NCBI GenBank assembly: GCA_016808115.1
Contig: JAEQBH010002191.1
Coordinates: 496,001-560,000 of the forward strand
Direction of reading: 5' to 3'
DNA: 64,000 nt
Source of the DNA: Tetrastigma voinierianum
Taxonomy: Eukaryota > Streptophyta > Magnoliopsida > Vitales > Vitaceae
Under the pieces are notes generated by a model, which worked only from the letters and a program-made list of their open reading frames with translations, was not told the DNA's origin and ran no database searches. Of this stretch, positions 36,540 through 47,543 are shown piece by piece. Positions within the stretch are counted from its first letter, which is position 1, and every line of letters begins with the position of its first letter. Made by a program: the position numbers and the translations under genes.

Positions 36540-37405
36540 TGCAACACCCCAAAATATACCCTATCAGTTTTATAACAAAGTTAAAATTGTATTTTTCTAG
36601 AATTTATATTGCGAAGAACGAAAAATGATAGAACATAAATTAATACAAGACTCAAGGGTAAAATAGTAAAATGTCTCATTAAGGACTCAAGGGTCATAAG
36701 AGAATAAGTTTATATGTCATTGTAGAATATTTGATAAGTATAAGTTTAAATGAAAGATAAAGAAAGGACTTTAATGCAAAGAAATGGAAAACTTAACAAA
36801 AATGGCAAGACAAACATGGCCTTATGAAAGAATAAGAGATAAGACCAAATTTGGTCTTGTAAAGGAACATGTCTCCTTTGGGTTTGAGAACTTAAGGTTA
36901 TGGTTGAGAGAAGAAGATAAGAGTTGGTGATTTTGCTCCATGTGATCAAGGATTTTAGAGATCTAGAAGAAGAAGGAAGAAGAAAGAAGAGAAAAGAAAA
37001 ATATTAAGGTATAGAAACTAAACCTAAAACCCTTTTTGATGATGTTTGGGTTTGGGGAAAACCTTAACTTTGCATAATAATGATGGTTGTTGGTCTCAAC
37101 TCAGTTTTATGGTTGTTTGAGTTGATTGTGGTCCTCAATTGAGGAATGTTCGTATAAAGAAAATGTTGGGGTTTTAGGGGAGATGCTGTCAAAATTTTTC
37201 CAAAACCCACATTTTTGACTTAGCCATCACTCATCCAAATTTAGTGATTCAAATTTCTAGGTAAACTAGACTTCTAGGAGAACAAATCTCCTTGAAATAA
37301 GTGTATTCAAATTTGGACCCCATTGACCCGTAAAATTCACAAAACTTTCGGCAATTTCTCTGTCCGTTTGGTACAAATAGTGTTTAGGCCATAACTTGGC
37401 CATCA
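36540..37405 (+). repeat. Truncated 3' LTR of gypsy derivative
   Basis: Starts TGCAACACCCCAAAATATACC and follows the 5' LTR closely (GGTTGTTGGTCT, GGGGAGATGCTGTCAAAATT), then ends in GCCATCACTCATC, where copia coding (H-R-F-V-R-K-K-I-Q) takes over. Confidence 0.82.
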
Positions 37406-37569
37406 CTCATCGTTTCGTAAGAAAATACAACTTGGCTTGATTTTTACAAGATATGTGAAGACTGGAGAACAATTGCAATATCTTTCACAAATGCTCCTAA
37501 TTAGACCGGTTAGTTATTTGGCAACAAGTTGGATGGTGATTAATATTTGTGCTCCAACTTGAGAGGGAG
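37406..37569 (+). pseudogene. copia C-terminal coding end and polypurine tract
   Basis: The plus strand reads HRFVRKKIQLGLIFTRYVKT then GEQLQYLSQMLLIRPVSYL and a terminal NICAPT stop. This corresponds to the usual 'HFVREKIQLGLI...YVKTGEQLADIFTKAL...NIYAPT' end of plant copia RNase H. GAGAGGGAG then abuts the 3' LTR at 37570. The DIFTKAL-like motif is frameshifted. It proves that 21403-33665 and 37406-37774 are one element. Confidence 0.85.
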
Positions 37570-37667
37570 TGTTATAGCATATATATATACTTTACATATA
37601 GATTTGTAACCTATTAGGAAACTTGTCTTATAGAGTTGTAATCTATTATGAAGATTAGATTGGTTTT

Positions 37668-37711
<44 letters not shown>

Positions 37712-37774
37712 TAATGGATCTATGAAAAGGTATAAGGAATTTATTCCTCCAATTCTTTTGTCTTTCTATCTACA
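37570..37774 (+). repeat. 3' LTR of split copia element
   Basis: 205 bp, starts TGTTATAGC and ends CTATCTACA, with a (TA)n run at 37669-37707. Matches 21403-21610. Confidence 0.92.
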
Positions 37775-38513
37775 ATATGCAAAACAAGATAAATCTAAAG
37801 TCAACTCATGCTATAAAGAGGAGAAAGAATACTTACTGCCTGAGGTCCTGTCATTAATAATTTTATTAACCTTGTTAATATGGCATTCAGTGATGAAGAT
37901 GTTAATATTTTCCTCTATTTTATCATTATTTTCATCATTTTCTGCCTTAATTAATCTGCAGATGTTCAAACTCAAAATCTTTAGCTTCTATTAGACTATC
38001 TATGCTTCTCTCTTTCTCATTTACATTATTGTCATCCACCTCTGATTTTTTCCTTTTTAATTTTTTTTTTAATAGTAAAAGAATCAGAATTGTACTATAT
38101 TAGTTCAGCATGGAAGCTCCATAATTGCCATATTCAAGCTTTTCTTGTACTTATGAATGATAGTATGAGCTCTGAATTTTCTTCTTTTAAATTTTGTGAT
38201 TTTGAGGCAGATACTTAGAAAAGATAGAAGGCAAATCACATTCAAAGTCATAGCAATGCAGACTATGGTTTTGTTTCAATCAAGTTCAGGTCAGTCAAGT
38301 GGAATCGTATTAATACATCAAGGAGTCCTGATCAAATCTGCAGATTTTCTAAAATGATGCAAGCCTCTGACCATGAAATACAACCCCCCACCTTTTTTTT
38401 TTTTGGTATTAAGAAATTGCGAGCTAATTGGATTTACTCATACTACCACTCTCTGTTGATGAATTTTAAAATTCAGTAGTTAGAGGCTTCTCAACTAGGT
38501 TCTATTTATTGGA
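37775..38513 (+). repeat. NLR 3'-flank duplicate, copy 1 (right part)
   Basis: Continues 20580-21402 after the copia insertion. It aligns with 47885-48545 (CAAGATAAATCTAAA, AGGCAAATCACATTCAAAGTCATAGCA, TAGTTAGAGGCT) and, over a shorter part, with 41380-41720. Intergenic or 3'-flank sequence of the NLR gene by position; no coding seen. Confidence 0.75.
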
Positions 38514-38937
38514 GTTTGAGCTTTTCATCCTTGCTAAAAAATAAGTGTTGTGAAATTTTTAAGAGTCTAAAAACATCCATAACCCCCCATGAATTTGAGT
38601 GTCAAATTCCGCCGATTACCGGGTGCCCATTTTTATTCTCAGATGGTGCCATTTTGAATCTTTTGAGTCATCCGAGGAGGAATTCTTGCCACTGTCTGCC
38701 TATGCAATTGCAAGGGAGATTTGAGGACTTTACTTTATCTTTGAAGACTTTCACTCCTTGTTGTGACCTTTAAGCTTTGAGCTTTTACTTCCGAGTACGA
38801 ACAAAGAAAAAATGAAAGCAGCAACATAGATTGATTTACTGAGGGTTTATAAGGAGTGAAGAGACTCTCATAAAAAAATATTGTATCTATTGGTTTGACA
38901 GCCTTGAAGGTTATAGTTTTTGTTACCCGAATTTGAT
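38514..38937. other. Unassigned stretch
   Basis: A plus-strand open frame of 85 codons (38516-38773) shows no motif I recognise. No other signal. Confidence 0.3.
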
Positions 38938-39190
38938 TTTTGGATTATGTCCGACCCGAAGGTCTGCGGTGCGACTTTTGTGAAAATAAAAAGTTAAGAA
39001 AAAAATTAGGGATCTGTTATGGTTTTTTCCTATAAAGGTTTTCACGTAAATCTTGTGTTTTTCTTTTATTTCGTATTTCTTTATTGTGTCATTGATCATA
39101 ACAGTTTTGTTTCCCATTTTCTTCTTTGAGAAATATGTTTGTTCAACCATATATTTTGAACTTAAAGATTTTGTGTATAGACATACATAC
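38938..39190 (+). mobile_element. Possible copia LTR fragment
   Basis: GGTTTTTTCCTATAAAGG followed by TTTTCACGTAAATCTTGTG (about 39020-39055) resembles the conserved U5 stretch of many plant copia LTRs (GGTTTTTCC...GGTTTTCCACGTAAATC). Edges and a target duplication were not found. It lies just upstream of the LRR pseudogene and may explain the missing NB-ARC part. Confidence 0.35.
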
Positions 39191-39285
39191 ATGTAAGTGA
39201 TGATTTTTCTTCTCTGGTATACGCTGAAAAGTTACAAGGTACCGAAAGTTCAATATTTACAAGTATTATCATTGTGTTATTATAA

Positions 39286-41150
39286 GATACGGGATTTGCC
39301 TAATTCAATTGGTAATTTACATCATTTGCGTTATCTAGACCTTACCTACGCACTCATCAAAAGATTACCCGACTGAGTTTTTTGTTTGTATAATTTACAA
39401 ACATTGATGTTAGACCATTGTGAACGGCTTGTTGAATTGCCTAAAATAATGTGCAAAATGATTAGCTTACGTCATCTAGATATTGAGAATAGTCCAGTGA
39501 GACAAATGCCAAGTCAAATGGGTTAATTAAAAAGTTTACGAAAATTGAGCAAATATGTAGTAGGCAATCAAAGTGGGAAAAGGGTGGTTACAGAATTGAA
39601 GGTGCTCTCCCACATTGGTGGGAGTCTTGTCATTCATGGGTTATAGAATGTGGTTGATGCTACGGATGCCTTAGAAGCCAATTTGATAAGCAAGCAGTAC
39701 CTGGATGAGTTACAACTGGAATGGGATCATGGTGTTGATAATATCGAGAAAAATAGAGCAGACGAAGTGCTCAACAACTTACAACTTCATTCAAACTTAA
39801 AGAGACTCACTGTGCATAGTTATCGTGGTTCAAGATTTCCAAATTAGTTTGAAGGTTCTTCAATTCTGAATGTGGTGTCCCTCCGTTGTTGGAATTGTAA
39901 TAATGTGTCGGTCTTTCCACTTCTTGGACAACTATCATCTCTTAAACATTTATATATATTTGGATTGAGGAGGATTGAAAGAGTGGGTGCAGAGTTTTAT
40001 GAGACCGAGCCACCTTTGTATCACTTAAATCTCTATCATTTCTGAGTATGAGTACATGGAAGGAATAGTTGTGTTTGGGAGGCCAAGGAGGAGAATTCCC
40101 TCGTCTCAAGGAGCTTTATATAAAGAATTGTCCCATGCTGATCAAGGACTTGGCAACTCACCTGCCTTTATTGATGAAACTAGAAATTGGAGAATGTAAG
40201 CAGCTTGTGGCTCCACTTCCAAGGGTTCCCGCCATCCATGAATTGGCGGCGCGTCACCGTGACATCTCACAGTGGAAGGAACTTCCGTCGCTACTGCAGA
40301 AACTCTCAATTACTAATTCTGACTATTTAAAGTCTCCATTGGAGGTGGAGACGTTGCAACGCAGCACTAGTCTTAAATATTTGACGATAAAAAATTGTTG
40401 TTTTCCCAGACCTTTGTTCGGAGCTTGTGTACCCATTACATTGAAATCATTATGCATCGTCGAGTGTGAGAATCTAAAGTTTTTCTTACCTGAGTTCTTC
40501 AAATGTCACCACCCTTTCCTTCAAAGGTTTCGAATCTGCAGTGGCACTTGCAATTCTTCTTAGAGTTACCACTTGCAAACTTCCCGAGGGGGCGCAATCT
40601 CTCTATCGAAAGACTCAAGGGGCTTGAATTCCTCTCATTTTCAATATCAGACGGGGATCTTCCATCTTTCAATCGGTTGTCAATCGATAGATACCCCAAT
40701 CTTGTGTCTATTTTTTGCGAGAATATGAAGGCTGCTCGGTCATTAATAGTATATGGTTGTCCGGAATTGATATTCCCAATACAGGGTCTTCCCTCCAGGT
40801 TAACTTCAATTGCAATTTCACACTGCAACAAACTTACATCCCAGGTGGAGCTTGGTCTGCAAGAACTGCCCTCTCTTACCTCTTTCTACATCTTAGGTAT
40901 TCCAAATCTCAGGTCCCTGGACGGTTTGAAACTCAACTGCTCACCTCTCTTCAAAAACTAGAGATCCATAAATGCCCCAAGCTCCAGTCTTTGACAGAAG
41001 AGCAGCTACCCACCTCCCTTTCTCTTCTAAACATCCAGAACTACCCATTTCTGAAAGATCGTGCAAGTCTTCAACAGGGAAGATTGGCCTCGTATGGCAC
41101 ACATTCCACACATTATGATCGATGACCAAGTTTTGCAATGGATATGGAAT
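39286..41150 (+). pseudogene. LRR half of an RPP13-like CNL disease-resistance gene
   Basis: Family role: intracellular immune receptors (CC-NB-ARC-LRR) that sense pathogen effectors. Only LRR coding is present. In order: LPNSIGNLHHLRYLDLTYA, YNLQTLMLDHCERLVELPK, KSLRKLSKYVVG, LISKQYLDELQLEWDHG, LLGQLSSLKHLYIFGLRRIE, EFPRLKELYIKNCPML, FPIQGLPSRLTSIAISHCN, then LLTSLQKLEIHKCPKLQSLT. The end matches the shared C-terminus of this family (EEQLPTSLSLLNIQN, then a frameshifted GEDWxxxAHIPHIxIDDQV). Stops occur at 39374, 39518, 39644 and 39845 (TAG where Trp is expected before FEGSS). Frames shift near 40040, 40540, 40930 and 41080. No P-loop, MHD or coiled-coil part was found upstream. Confidence 0.88.
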
Positions 41151-41329
41151 TACACCAACTTATAGTCGGGTACTCGTTCTGCCCTAAAAGCTATTGTCTC
41201 AGGAAAAAAAATGTACATTCTTAAATGCACATAATCTCAAATGGATTATTTTCTTGGGTTTTTTGGCTGCATCTGCATTGGTATCTTGGTTCTTCTCCAT
41301 AATGTATGTTTCTTTTGATGTGTACTTTT

Positions 41330-41720
41330 CATAAGCTAAGACACATTATGGAGTTCCATCGTTTTCAAAACAAGATAAACCTAATACTAAATTCCACTGA
41401 AGCTAAAACAAAAATCTTACTGCCTGGGGTTCTGTTTTTCTGGAATTTATTCACTATGTTCATATGGCTTCTAAGCGACCTAGACATTAACATTTTATGT
41501 AGCCTACCTATTGTTTCAATCTCTTTCATCTTTACTTAACCTGCAGATGTTTTGTTTAGGCACCTCAAACTCAGCTTCTGTCATGCCGTCTCCTTCTAAT
41601 TTACATGGTTATCATCCTCCTTTGAGCATTACTTCATTAATGGTAAGATAACCATCTATAATAGTACTACAATAGTTGAGCGTGGATGCACAACACTGTA
41701 TGCTTTCTGTCTTTAAATTA
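41330..41720 (+). repeat. NLR 3'-flank duplicate, copy 2a
   Basis: ACACATTATGGAGTTCCATC, AAACAAGATAAACCTAA, CTTACTGCCTGGGGTTCTG and CCTGCAGATG parallel 21370-21402 plus 37775-38030 and 47870-48130. It follows the LRR end directly, which identifies this segment as NLR-associated. Confidence 0.7.
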
Positions 41721-41756
41721 CATGGTTGTCCTGAATTGATATTCCCATGCAGGTTC

Positions 41757-41990
41757 CTGTACAGTTTGGGGCTTCAACTGCTCACATCTCTCCAAGAATT
41801 AGAGATTCATGAATGCCCCAAGCTCTAATCCTTTAGAGACAAACTTCTGCCCCCCTTCCTTGCACTTTCAGCAATCTAGAACTGCCCTTTGCTGAAAGGT
41901 CATTGCAAGTTTTGGGCAGGGGAAGATTGGCATCATATTGCACATATTCCAAAAGTTGCGATCAAACGACCAATTTTTGCACTCAAGGTA
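41757..41990 (+). pseudogene. Second, shorter LRR C-terminal fragment
   Basis: A duplicate of the LRR terminus about 850 bp after the first. The plus strand reads LLTSLQELEIHECPKL, a stop, then CPLLKGHCKFWAGEDWHHIA and HIPKVAIK in adjacent frames. This is closer to the usual CNL end (CKFWTGEDWHHIAHIPHI) than the first copy. With the flanking repeats it shows that the 3' end of the gene has been duplicated. Confidence 0.78.
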
Positions 41991-42129
41991 GCATTACGCC
42001 AATTTTTTTTTATCAAGTACTAGATCTGTCAAAGTAATTTTCTCAGGGACACTGATATGCTTAAATACCATTTTTTACAGGATGCATTTAAGTAAGAAAA
42101 ATATGCCTAAATTTTCTACTTATAATAAT

Positions 42130-42387
42130 AATTTCATGCCTCCTTTCAGGTTTTCAGTAATTCTTCACTCTTGTGAATTCATGCTTCATATCTTCAAAAG
42201 GAATCTTCTTTTAATCGATAATGCCTCATTGAATACTTCAGTTCAGATCACAGCTAGAGTCATTTGATGCTTAAAATCCATGCAGATATGCAGACCTGAT
42301 TTTGTAACTTGCATTCCTTGTATAATTTTTTATGGACTTTGAATTTGTTTTCCTTTGCTCATTCACTGAAACTCATGGAAAGCCTTT
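42130..42387 (+). repeat. NLR 3'-flank duplicate, copy 2b (left of Athila mosaic)
   Basis: Matches 20790-21015 (CAAAAGGAATCTTCTTTTAATC, CAGTTCAGATCACAGCTAGAGT, GAAACTCATGGAA). Ends in CCTTT, the target duplication of the inserted element; it resumes at 47544. Confidence 0.8.
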
Positions 42388-42923
42388 TGATTAGTGCTCA
42401 AAAAGTTCTATTTTGAACCCTGTTTATTGCAGGTTTTGAGTACTTTTTGTGTACTAATCAGCATAATTAACCTAATTGGCACATTAAGGTCCCGGCTATG
42501 CTATTGATTGCATTTTATGGCAAATTTTACAGTTTTTACAAGCTATTTATGCCAAAATTGTTGAGTCAATCCAAGCACAAAGAATTCGAGTCTAACTCAG
42601 TATTGCATATTAGAGACCAGAAGGAAAGAAGAGCAGAAAATGCCAAGATATTGGAGCTGCAAGAAATTTTCGCAGCCTGCACTGTTCATCCTGCGAAATT
42701 TTCATCCTACAGCCACTGTTCATGTCTCCTACACTATTCATCATCCTGCTTTTTGACGTTTTGACTCATTTTTGTTCCTCTCTTTTATTTCTTCCAAATT
42801 TGTCCCTTGTAATAGCTTTTAATTTTGTTTTTTTTGGTAATTTGTAAAGAGGTTTGGCTATAAAAGCCCCAGACAAGCACTGTTAAAGGATCTTCTCGAT
42901 TAATAAAAGTTCTCGGTGGGATT
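42388..42923 (+). repeat. Plus-oriented partial Athila LTR (inverted arm)
   Basis: 536 bp matching the reverse complement of about 43720-44258 (GCTCAAAAAG, GCTATTTATGCCAAAATTGT, TTAATAAAAGTTCTCG). Confidence 0.88.
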
Positions 42924-44258
42924 TGATTCATGCCACAGTAGGTATTCTGAAATCAACAAAATTTATATCCTAGGATTCTACCGTCGTAGCAAAGCCATCG
43001 CAAAGATAAAGGTCTAGGTTGAACTCAAGGATGGGTTTTTGCACAAAATGATTTACAGTGAAGTTTAAAATGGTGAATTCAATTTGGATTTTAAGGTTTG
43101 GTAAAAACAGTGAGGGGTATTGTTTGGAAAATTGAAATCTAAATACAATAAAATGTAAAAGAAGTATCCTTGAAGTGTCAGGCTGCTGGATTTGGGTTCT
43201 AAAGGTCACAGAGGGGTTCTCGAGTTCATTTCCTCGCGTTGGGGAGGATGACCTATAGTCATTTCCCGAACCGGATCTTCATTTAGCTTTAAAAACTAAA
43301 CCCTATGATTTTCCCTTTTGAAAAACAGTATTTACAGAGCATAAATGCTTCCCTAAGCATAGAATACACATCTCATAAATCTACCCTACAAAGGACAAAT
43401 AGAGGGCACTAATGAATCCAGTGGATCTCAGCAATAAGCATCCACTCGAACCCTAAAAGATTGTCAACATCGGTCCATCGAAGGTACATTAAGATTTAAA
43501 CCTAGATTGAGAGAAATAGAACATAAATACCCATAAATGCATGCTAAAAACAACGTGTGTTACCTCCAAACGCTAGCCAACAACCCTCCTCTTCAAGGAG
43601 AAAAGTGGTCTAGCCAACCATCCTCTGAGTTGTCATCCTCAAAGGAGTGTTTGGTAGCCAAGAAAATGAGAGAAAAGGAAAGAAAATGGGAGAAAAGAAA
43701 AGAAGCGAGAAAAACTCCTGCCCAGAACTTTTATTAATCGAGAAGATCCTTTAACAATGCTTGTCGGGGGCTTTTATAGCCAAACCCCTTTACAAATTAC
43801 CAAAAAAAAAACAAAACTAAAAGCTATTACAAGGGACAAATTTGGAAGAAATAAAAAAGATGAACAAAAAAGAGTAAAAACGCTAAAAGGTGGATGGTGA
43901 ATAAGGCAAGAGATATGAAATAAAGGGTCAGATGATGAAAATTTCATGATGAATAAAGGTGTGCCTACGAAAAATTTCAAGTAGCTTAAAATTCTCAGAA
44001 TCTCACTTTGCATTTTATGCTCTTTCTTTCCTTTTGTTCTCCGATCCGCAATGAGCCTGACTCGAATTTTCCATGCTTGATTGACTCAACAATTTTGGCA
44101 TAAATAGCTTGTAAAACTCGTGAAATTTTCCATAAATGCGACATTAGTATAGCCTGACCTAATGTGCCAATTGGGTTAATTATGCTGATTAGTACACAAA
44201 AAGTACTCAAAACCTGTAATAAACAAGGTTCAAAATAGCACTTTTTGAGCACTAATCA
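42924..44258 (-). repeat. Complete minus-oriented Athila-like LTR
   Basis: Plus strand TGATTCATGCC...GAGCACTAATCA, 1335 bp. Shares termini and internal blocks with the solo LTR at 7688-9461. TATA-like TATAAAAGCC on the minus-strand counterpart (plus GGCTTTTATA, 43768-43777). Confidence 0.85.
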
Positions 44259-46200
44259 CACCCCCAACCTACACATTGCTAGTCCCTTAGCAATGAAAGA
44301 AAGAAAGAAAGAAAGAGCATACAAAACAATAACAAAATGATGTTCAAAAAATGGTATTTCAAAAAGGTTGTGAATGAGTAATGCCTAACCCTCGATGAGA
44401 ATCACTAAAACCCTTGCCCAATAACTATCTCGAGAGAATGAATGCCATACAAAATTGAGTATCAAAAGTTCCTCTCGGGTGAATCAATCAGAGACTTCCA
44501 CCACAACCTAAGTGTTTGTTTGATCAGTTCTAAACAATAAACTGCCAAACTGCACTCTCCCCCCAACCAAGCTACTGCCGCCACCTAGACACTAACCAAC
44601 CTAAATAGATCAGGACCCACCTTATTCCTTAATAACTCTTTGTGTTGTGGTGCAATGCCGAGGAATCGACCACCAAAGTCCATATGTAATGGGGATCTAC
44701 CGATGACTCCCAACCAATTAAGGCTTAGGGCACCAAGTCATATGACTTTCGACCACTAACTCTTCGTGTTTCACCTGACTAATGATTTCAACTCCAACAC
44801 CCACAACTCGCTAAACTTCACCCATCCACCCATAGTGAGCACTAAGTTCGGTGACTTCTAACCGCCATTTAGGGCACCGAGCCTTAAAGGTTGCTATATA
44901 CCCTCGGACCATGCTCGTTTCAAGGCAAGCCGCCGCAGCTTTTCTAGTCTTCTTTCCTTTTCTTTTCTTTTTCTTTTTCTATTTGCTTTTTCTTTTGTTT
45001 TGGAAGACACATTGGCCTTTTATTCACGGGGGTCCTTAACCTATTAAAGGTGGTCAACGAAGCTAGGATAGGTTTCGCAAAGTTTAGGAGGTTGGCGCTT
45101 TCAAATCTATTGTTGAAACCTCGATGTGCATAGTGTGGTTAGCTAGGAGGTGGAAGAAAAGGTCAAAGCAAAGAATGATTCAACTAATCATCCACTCAAT
45201 TAAGCATGGAACCAATCTAACATAAATAAAATTAGACAGTGGTTCAAGTTTTCAAACCACAGGCAAGGCAAAACACAAAAAAAAATGGGTGCAATTTTTT
45301 AATTGAAAAAGTAAGCTGTATAGTACAACAGCTTCACAAAAAGGAAAACCAGCAAGCCACTGAACATCACAAAATGGTCTTGCCTAAAATAGTAACAAAA
45401 CATAACAATGTCACTTCCTTCTCGCTAACTCTCCCCAACCAAATGTCACATTGTCCGCAATGGGGCTTCTGGATTGAAAGTTAGAGAATGAAGTGCTACC
45501 TCCTTGATGAAATTTACTCGCTTTTGATAGGAGATCACAAGCTTTCCATCGACACCTTATTCACTCCGTTTGGGCTTCAAATAAACAAGTTAGGAGAAGA
45601 AAAGAGAGGAAAAAAGTTATCAGTTGTATAATTTTGAAAATTACACCTTCATAATAATTTCAAAACTATTCTTTCTGGCTATATTTGGATTATACACTCT
45701 AAGATTCCAACGTACTAAAAAAAAAAAAACGCTAAAACGGAGCTCAAAACATAAAAGTTGCAGAAACAATGAATTAATTTCAAAATTTCATCGCACTAAA
45801 ATACACAAATTTTTTTTTTTTTAAAGAAATTATATATATATATATATATATGAACAGTTAGCACATAAGGAACAAAGGTACCGCGAAAATTCATAGCAAA
45901 GAAAATTCTTTGCAAGTCGCGAAAAATTTTGCAGTTTGTGTAATTTCTGATGTCATAAATTTCTCAGAATTTGTCTTATGCTCCAAAAATTAAGCAAAAA
46001 CCTGTAAAAATAACACAAGAAAAATTAGAAAAAATTGCAGAAAATTGAAAATTAGGCTAAAAACAAATATTAACTAAAAATTAAAGAAAATCTAAAGAGA
46101 AAAAATTAAAGAAATCAAAATAAAATAACATAAAAATAAGAAAATGAAAACAAAAAGCTGGGAGACTGTGGCTCCCTGCACTAAACTCATTTCATACCGG
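44259..46200 (-). other. Non-coding interior of Athila-like mosaic
   Basis: Begins with the polypurine tract and CCTACACATTGCTAGTCCCT-like sequence usual at the 3' end of such elements. Contains (GAAA)n at 44297-44314, homopolymer runs, and (TA)n at 45833-45851. No coding recognised. Confidence 0.5.
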
Positions 46201-47255
46201 GCCGGAACTAGCTGGAGCTTGCAGAATGTCGAGGTCCAGTGTCACAACCAATCCAGCACCCGAATCCATCCGCTATGCCATGCAAGCAGGAGCAACTGCT
46301 AGTGTTTTTGATGTAGTGGCAAAGGCTTGAATAGAGGCCACTAACTTCTTTAGGTTTTGTAGTATTAGCAGTTGAGATGGATGCCTTAAATTTTCCACAA
46401 GCAGGAGTTTTTGGGCTGGGATTGTGATGGTGAAGGCGATGTAGACTCTAGCCGCAGGGGGCGTGGGTAAATTGTGCTCTGGTGTTCTTCCACCAAGCTT
46501 CCTCAATCGCAAAGGGGAGATTGCTTCTTCTTCTCCTCAGTGGATGTATTAAAGAAGACCAATGTCCGAGGATTCAAAATTTTCTACTGTGCCTCAGAAG
46601 CCTCAGAGACACTCCGCTTCCTACACCATGGTGTCACTCAAGCACTCTCCCTTTGGATTTTCTTCCTCTGGATGAACATGTTGTTGGGCAAGCCTTGAAA
46701 TTGATTGCAGCTGGTCAAATTTCGATCAATTCCAAATTTTTATGTGTTGTCAAATTTCTGCTCCATTTCACTTTGAAGTCCATCAATTCTCTTGTCCACA
46801 ATGTTTTCCATAGTGTCAATTTTCTGACTTAATTAAGCATTGATTGTCTTTTGCTCTTCCACAAAGTCACCCACTAGCTTGGTGAGGTTCAGGATGGCTT
46901 GTTCCATTGGAGAGGTTGACTGTAGTGGTTAAGGCTGAGATGAAGAGGCATACTGTGGAGGTCTTGGATCCCATGAGGAATTTGTGTGGTTCCCCCAACT
47001 AGGGTTAAAAGCATTTCCATATGGTGCATTTGTTGGGGGCACCATGTAGGAGGGTGTACTCACCCATGGAGGATTTCTATAGTCCCTCATGGACCTATAT
47101 GCATTAGGATTTCTCTCCACTGGGTACTGACCATGCTGTTCTTCCTCTAGATGTTCCATTGGCCTCAAACTGATATTCAATTCAGAATTAGGCTCCTGAA
47201 GAATACTGACTTTGATCAACTTGCCTTCTCGATTTCTAATCCACTGGAACATGGA
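46201..47255 (-). pseudogene. Gag-like relic of non-autonomous Athila-type element
   Basis: The minus strand at 46929-47252 reads FQWIRNREGKLIKVS, then YRNPPWVSTPSYMVPP, NPSWGNHTNSSWDPRPPQYA. After a stop come MEQAILNLTKLVGDFVEEQK and a Lys/Asp-rich coiled-coil-like stretch. Near 46270-46330 an ATTSKTLAVAPACMA-like end follows. This Pro/Asn-rich block with a LxLxxLVGDFVEEQK helix is a gag-like protein I know from non-autonomous plant retrotransposons. No zinc knuckle, protease or RT follows, so the element depended on a partner. Stops and frameshifts are present. Confidence 0.55.
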
Positions 47256-47450
47256 TTCCTCGCAACAAAAAATGTGGCAAATACAAACAACATGTAAACA
47301 ATCCCGCAGTTATTTTTTTCTTTTTTTTTTGCCATGCTGGAAATGAAACTAAAAAAAAAAAAACTGACAATAAAATATAAAAGAAATTCACCAGTACTTG
47401 TGATGAGGATCACAAGTGTTCCACAGCTCATCAAATGCACTTAGGCACCA

Positions 47451-47468
47451 TCCCCGGCAACGGCGCCA
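47451..47468 (-). other. Primer-binding site, tRNA-Asp type
   Basis: The minus strand reads TGGCGCCGTTGCCGGGGA, the Athila/Tat primer site paired with tRNA-Asp. Identical to 54153-54170 in the second Athila element. Confidence 0.92.
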
Positions 47469-47543
47469 TTTGATTCGTGCCACAATAGGAATCCTAGGAT
47501 ATAAATTTTGTTGATTTCGGAATACCTACTGTGGCACGAATCA

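Larger units (their letters stand above)
33658..37405 (+). mobile_element. Gag-pol-less gypsy derivative (Tekay/Del-like LTRs)
   Basis: A 2.2-kb 5' LTR (33658-35857), primer site TGGTATCAGAGCC (35864-35876), a 0.65-kb interior with no coding domains, polypurine tract AAAGGGGGGAGAG (36526-36538) and a 3' LTR starting TGCAACACCCC at 36540. The interior keeps both ends expected of a full element: the leader after the primer site and a TTTCGAGGATGAAATTCTTT block before the polypurine tract, common at the 3' end of Tekay-type pol. This is therefore an internal-deletion derivative. The 3' LTR stops near 37405, 1.3 kb short, exactly where copia pol resumes. The exact 5' edge could be a few bases later because copia and LTR sequence blur there. 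Confidence 0.82.
21403..37774 (+). mobile_element. Ty1/copia element split by two gypsy insertions
   Basis: The 5' LTR 21403-21610 and 3' LTR 37570-37774 (about 205 bp) share AGTTGTAATCTATT and TTTATTCCTCCAATT blocks and end TCTATCTACA. A perfect target duplication ATATG lies at 21398-21402 and 37775-37779, and the paralogous locus near 47885 shows the empty site (CCATCGTATGCAAGACAAG). TGGTATCAGA follows the 5' LTR; GAGAGGGAG precedes the 3' LTR. The first two bases of the 5' LTR are TT instead of TG. Internal copia sequence is found at 21611-22018, 31036-33665 and about 37406-37569; the rest is nested gypsy DNA. It has no working coding capacity. Confidence 0.92.
42388..47543. mobile_element. 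Mosaic Athila-like element with inverted LTR pieces
   Basis: A perfect CCTTT target duplication (42383-42387, 47544-47548) brackets it, and the paralogous locus near 21013 has the empty site. Plus-oriented LTR pieces form the two outer ends (42388-42923 starting TGATTAGTGCTC; 47489-47543 ending GGCACGAATCA). Between them lies a minus-oriented element: a full LTR 42924-44258 with polypurine tract GGTTGGGGGTG (minus) at 44259-44270, an interior with a gag relic but no pol, a tRNA-Asp primer site (47451-47468), and only the last 18 bp of its second LTR (47471-47488). It probably arose by insertion into, or recombination with, an inverted relative. Confidence 0.72.

Noticed and set aside
38516..38773. 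85-codon open frame upstream of the LRR pseudogene
   Set aside because: No NB-ARC, coiled-coil or other domain recognised; cannot be supported as a gene.
43995..44252. Minus-strand open frame of 85 codons
   Set aside because: Falls wholly within the Athila-like LTR; no coding is expected there.
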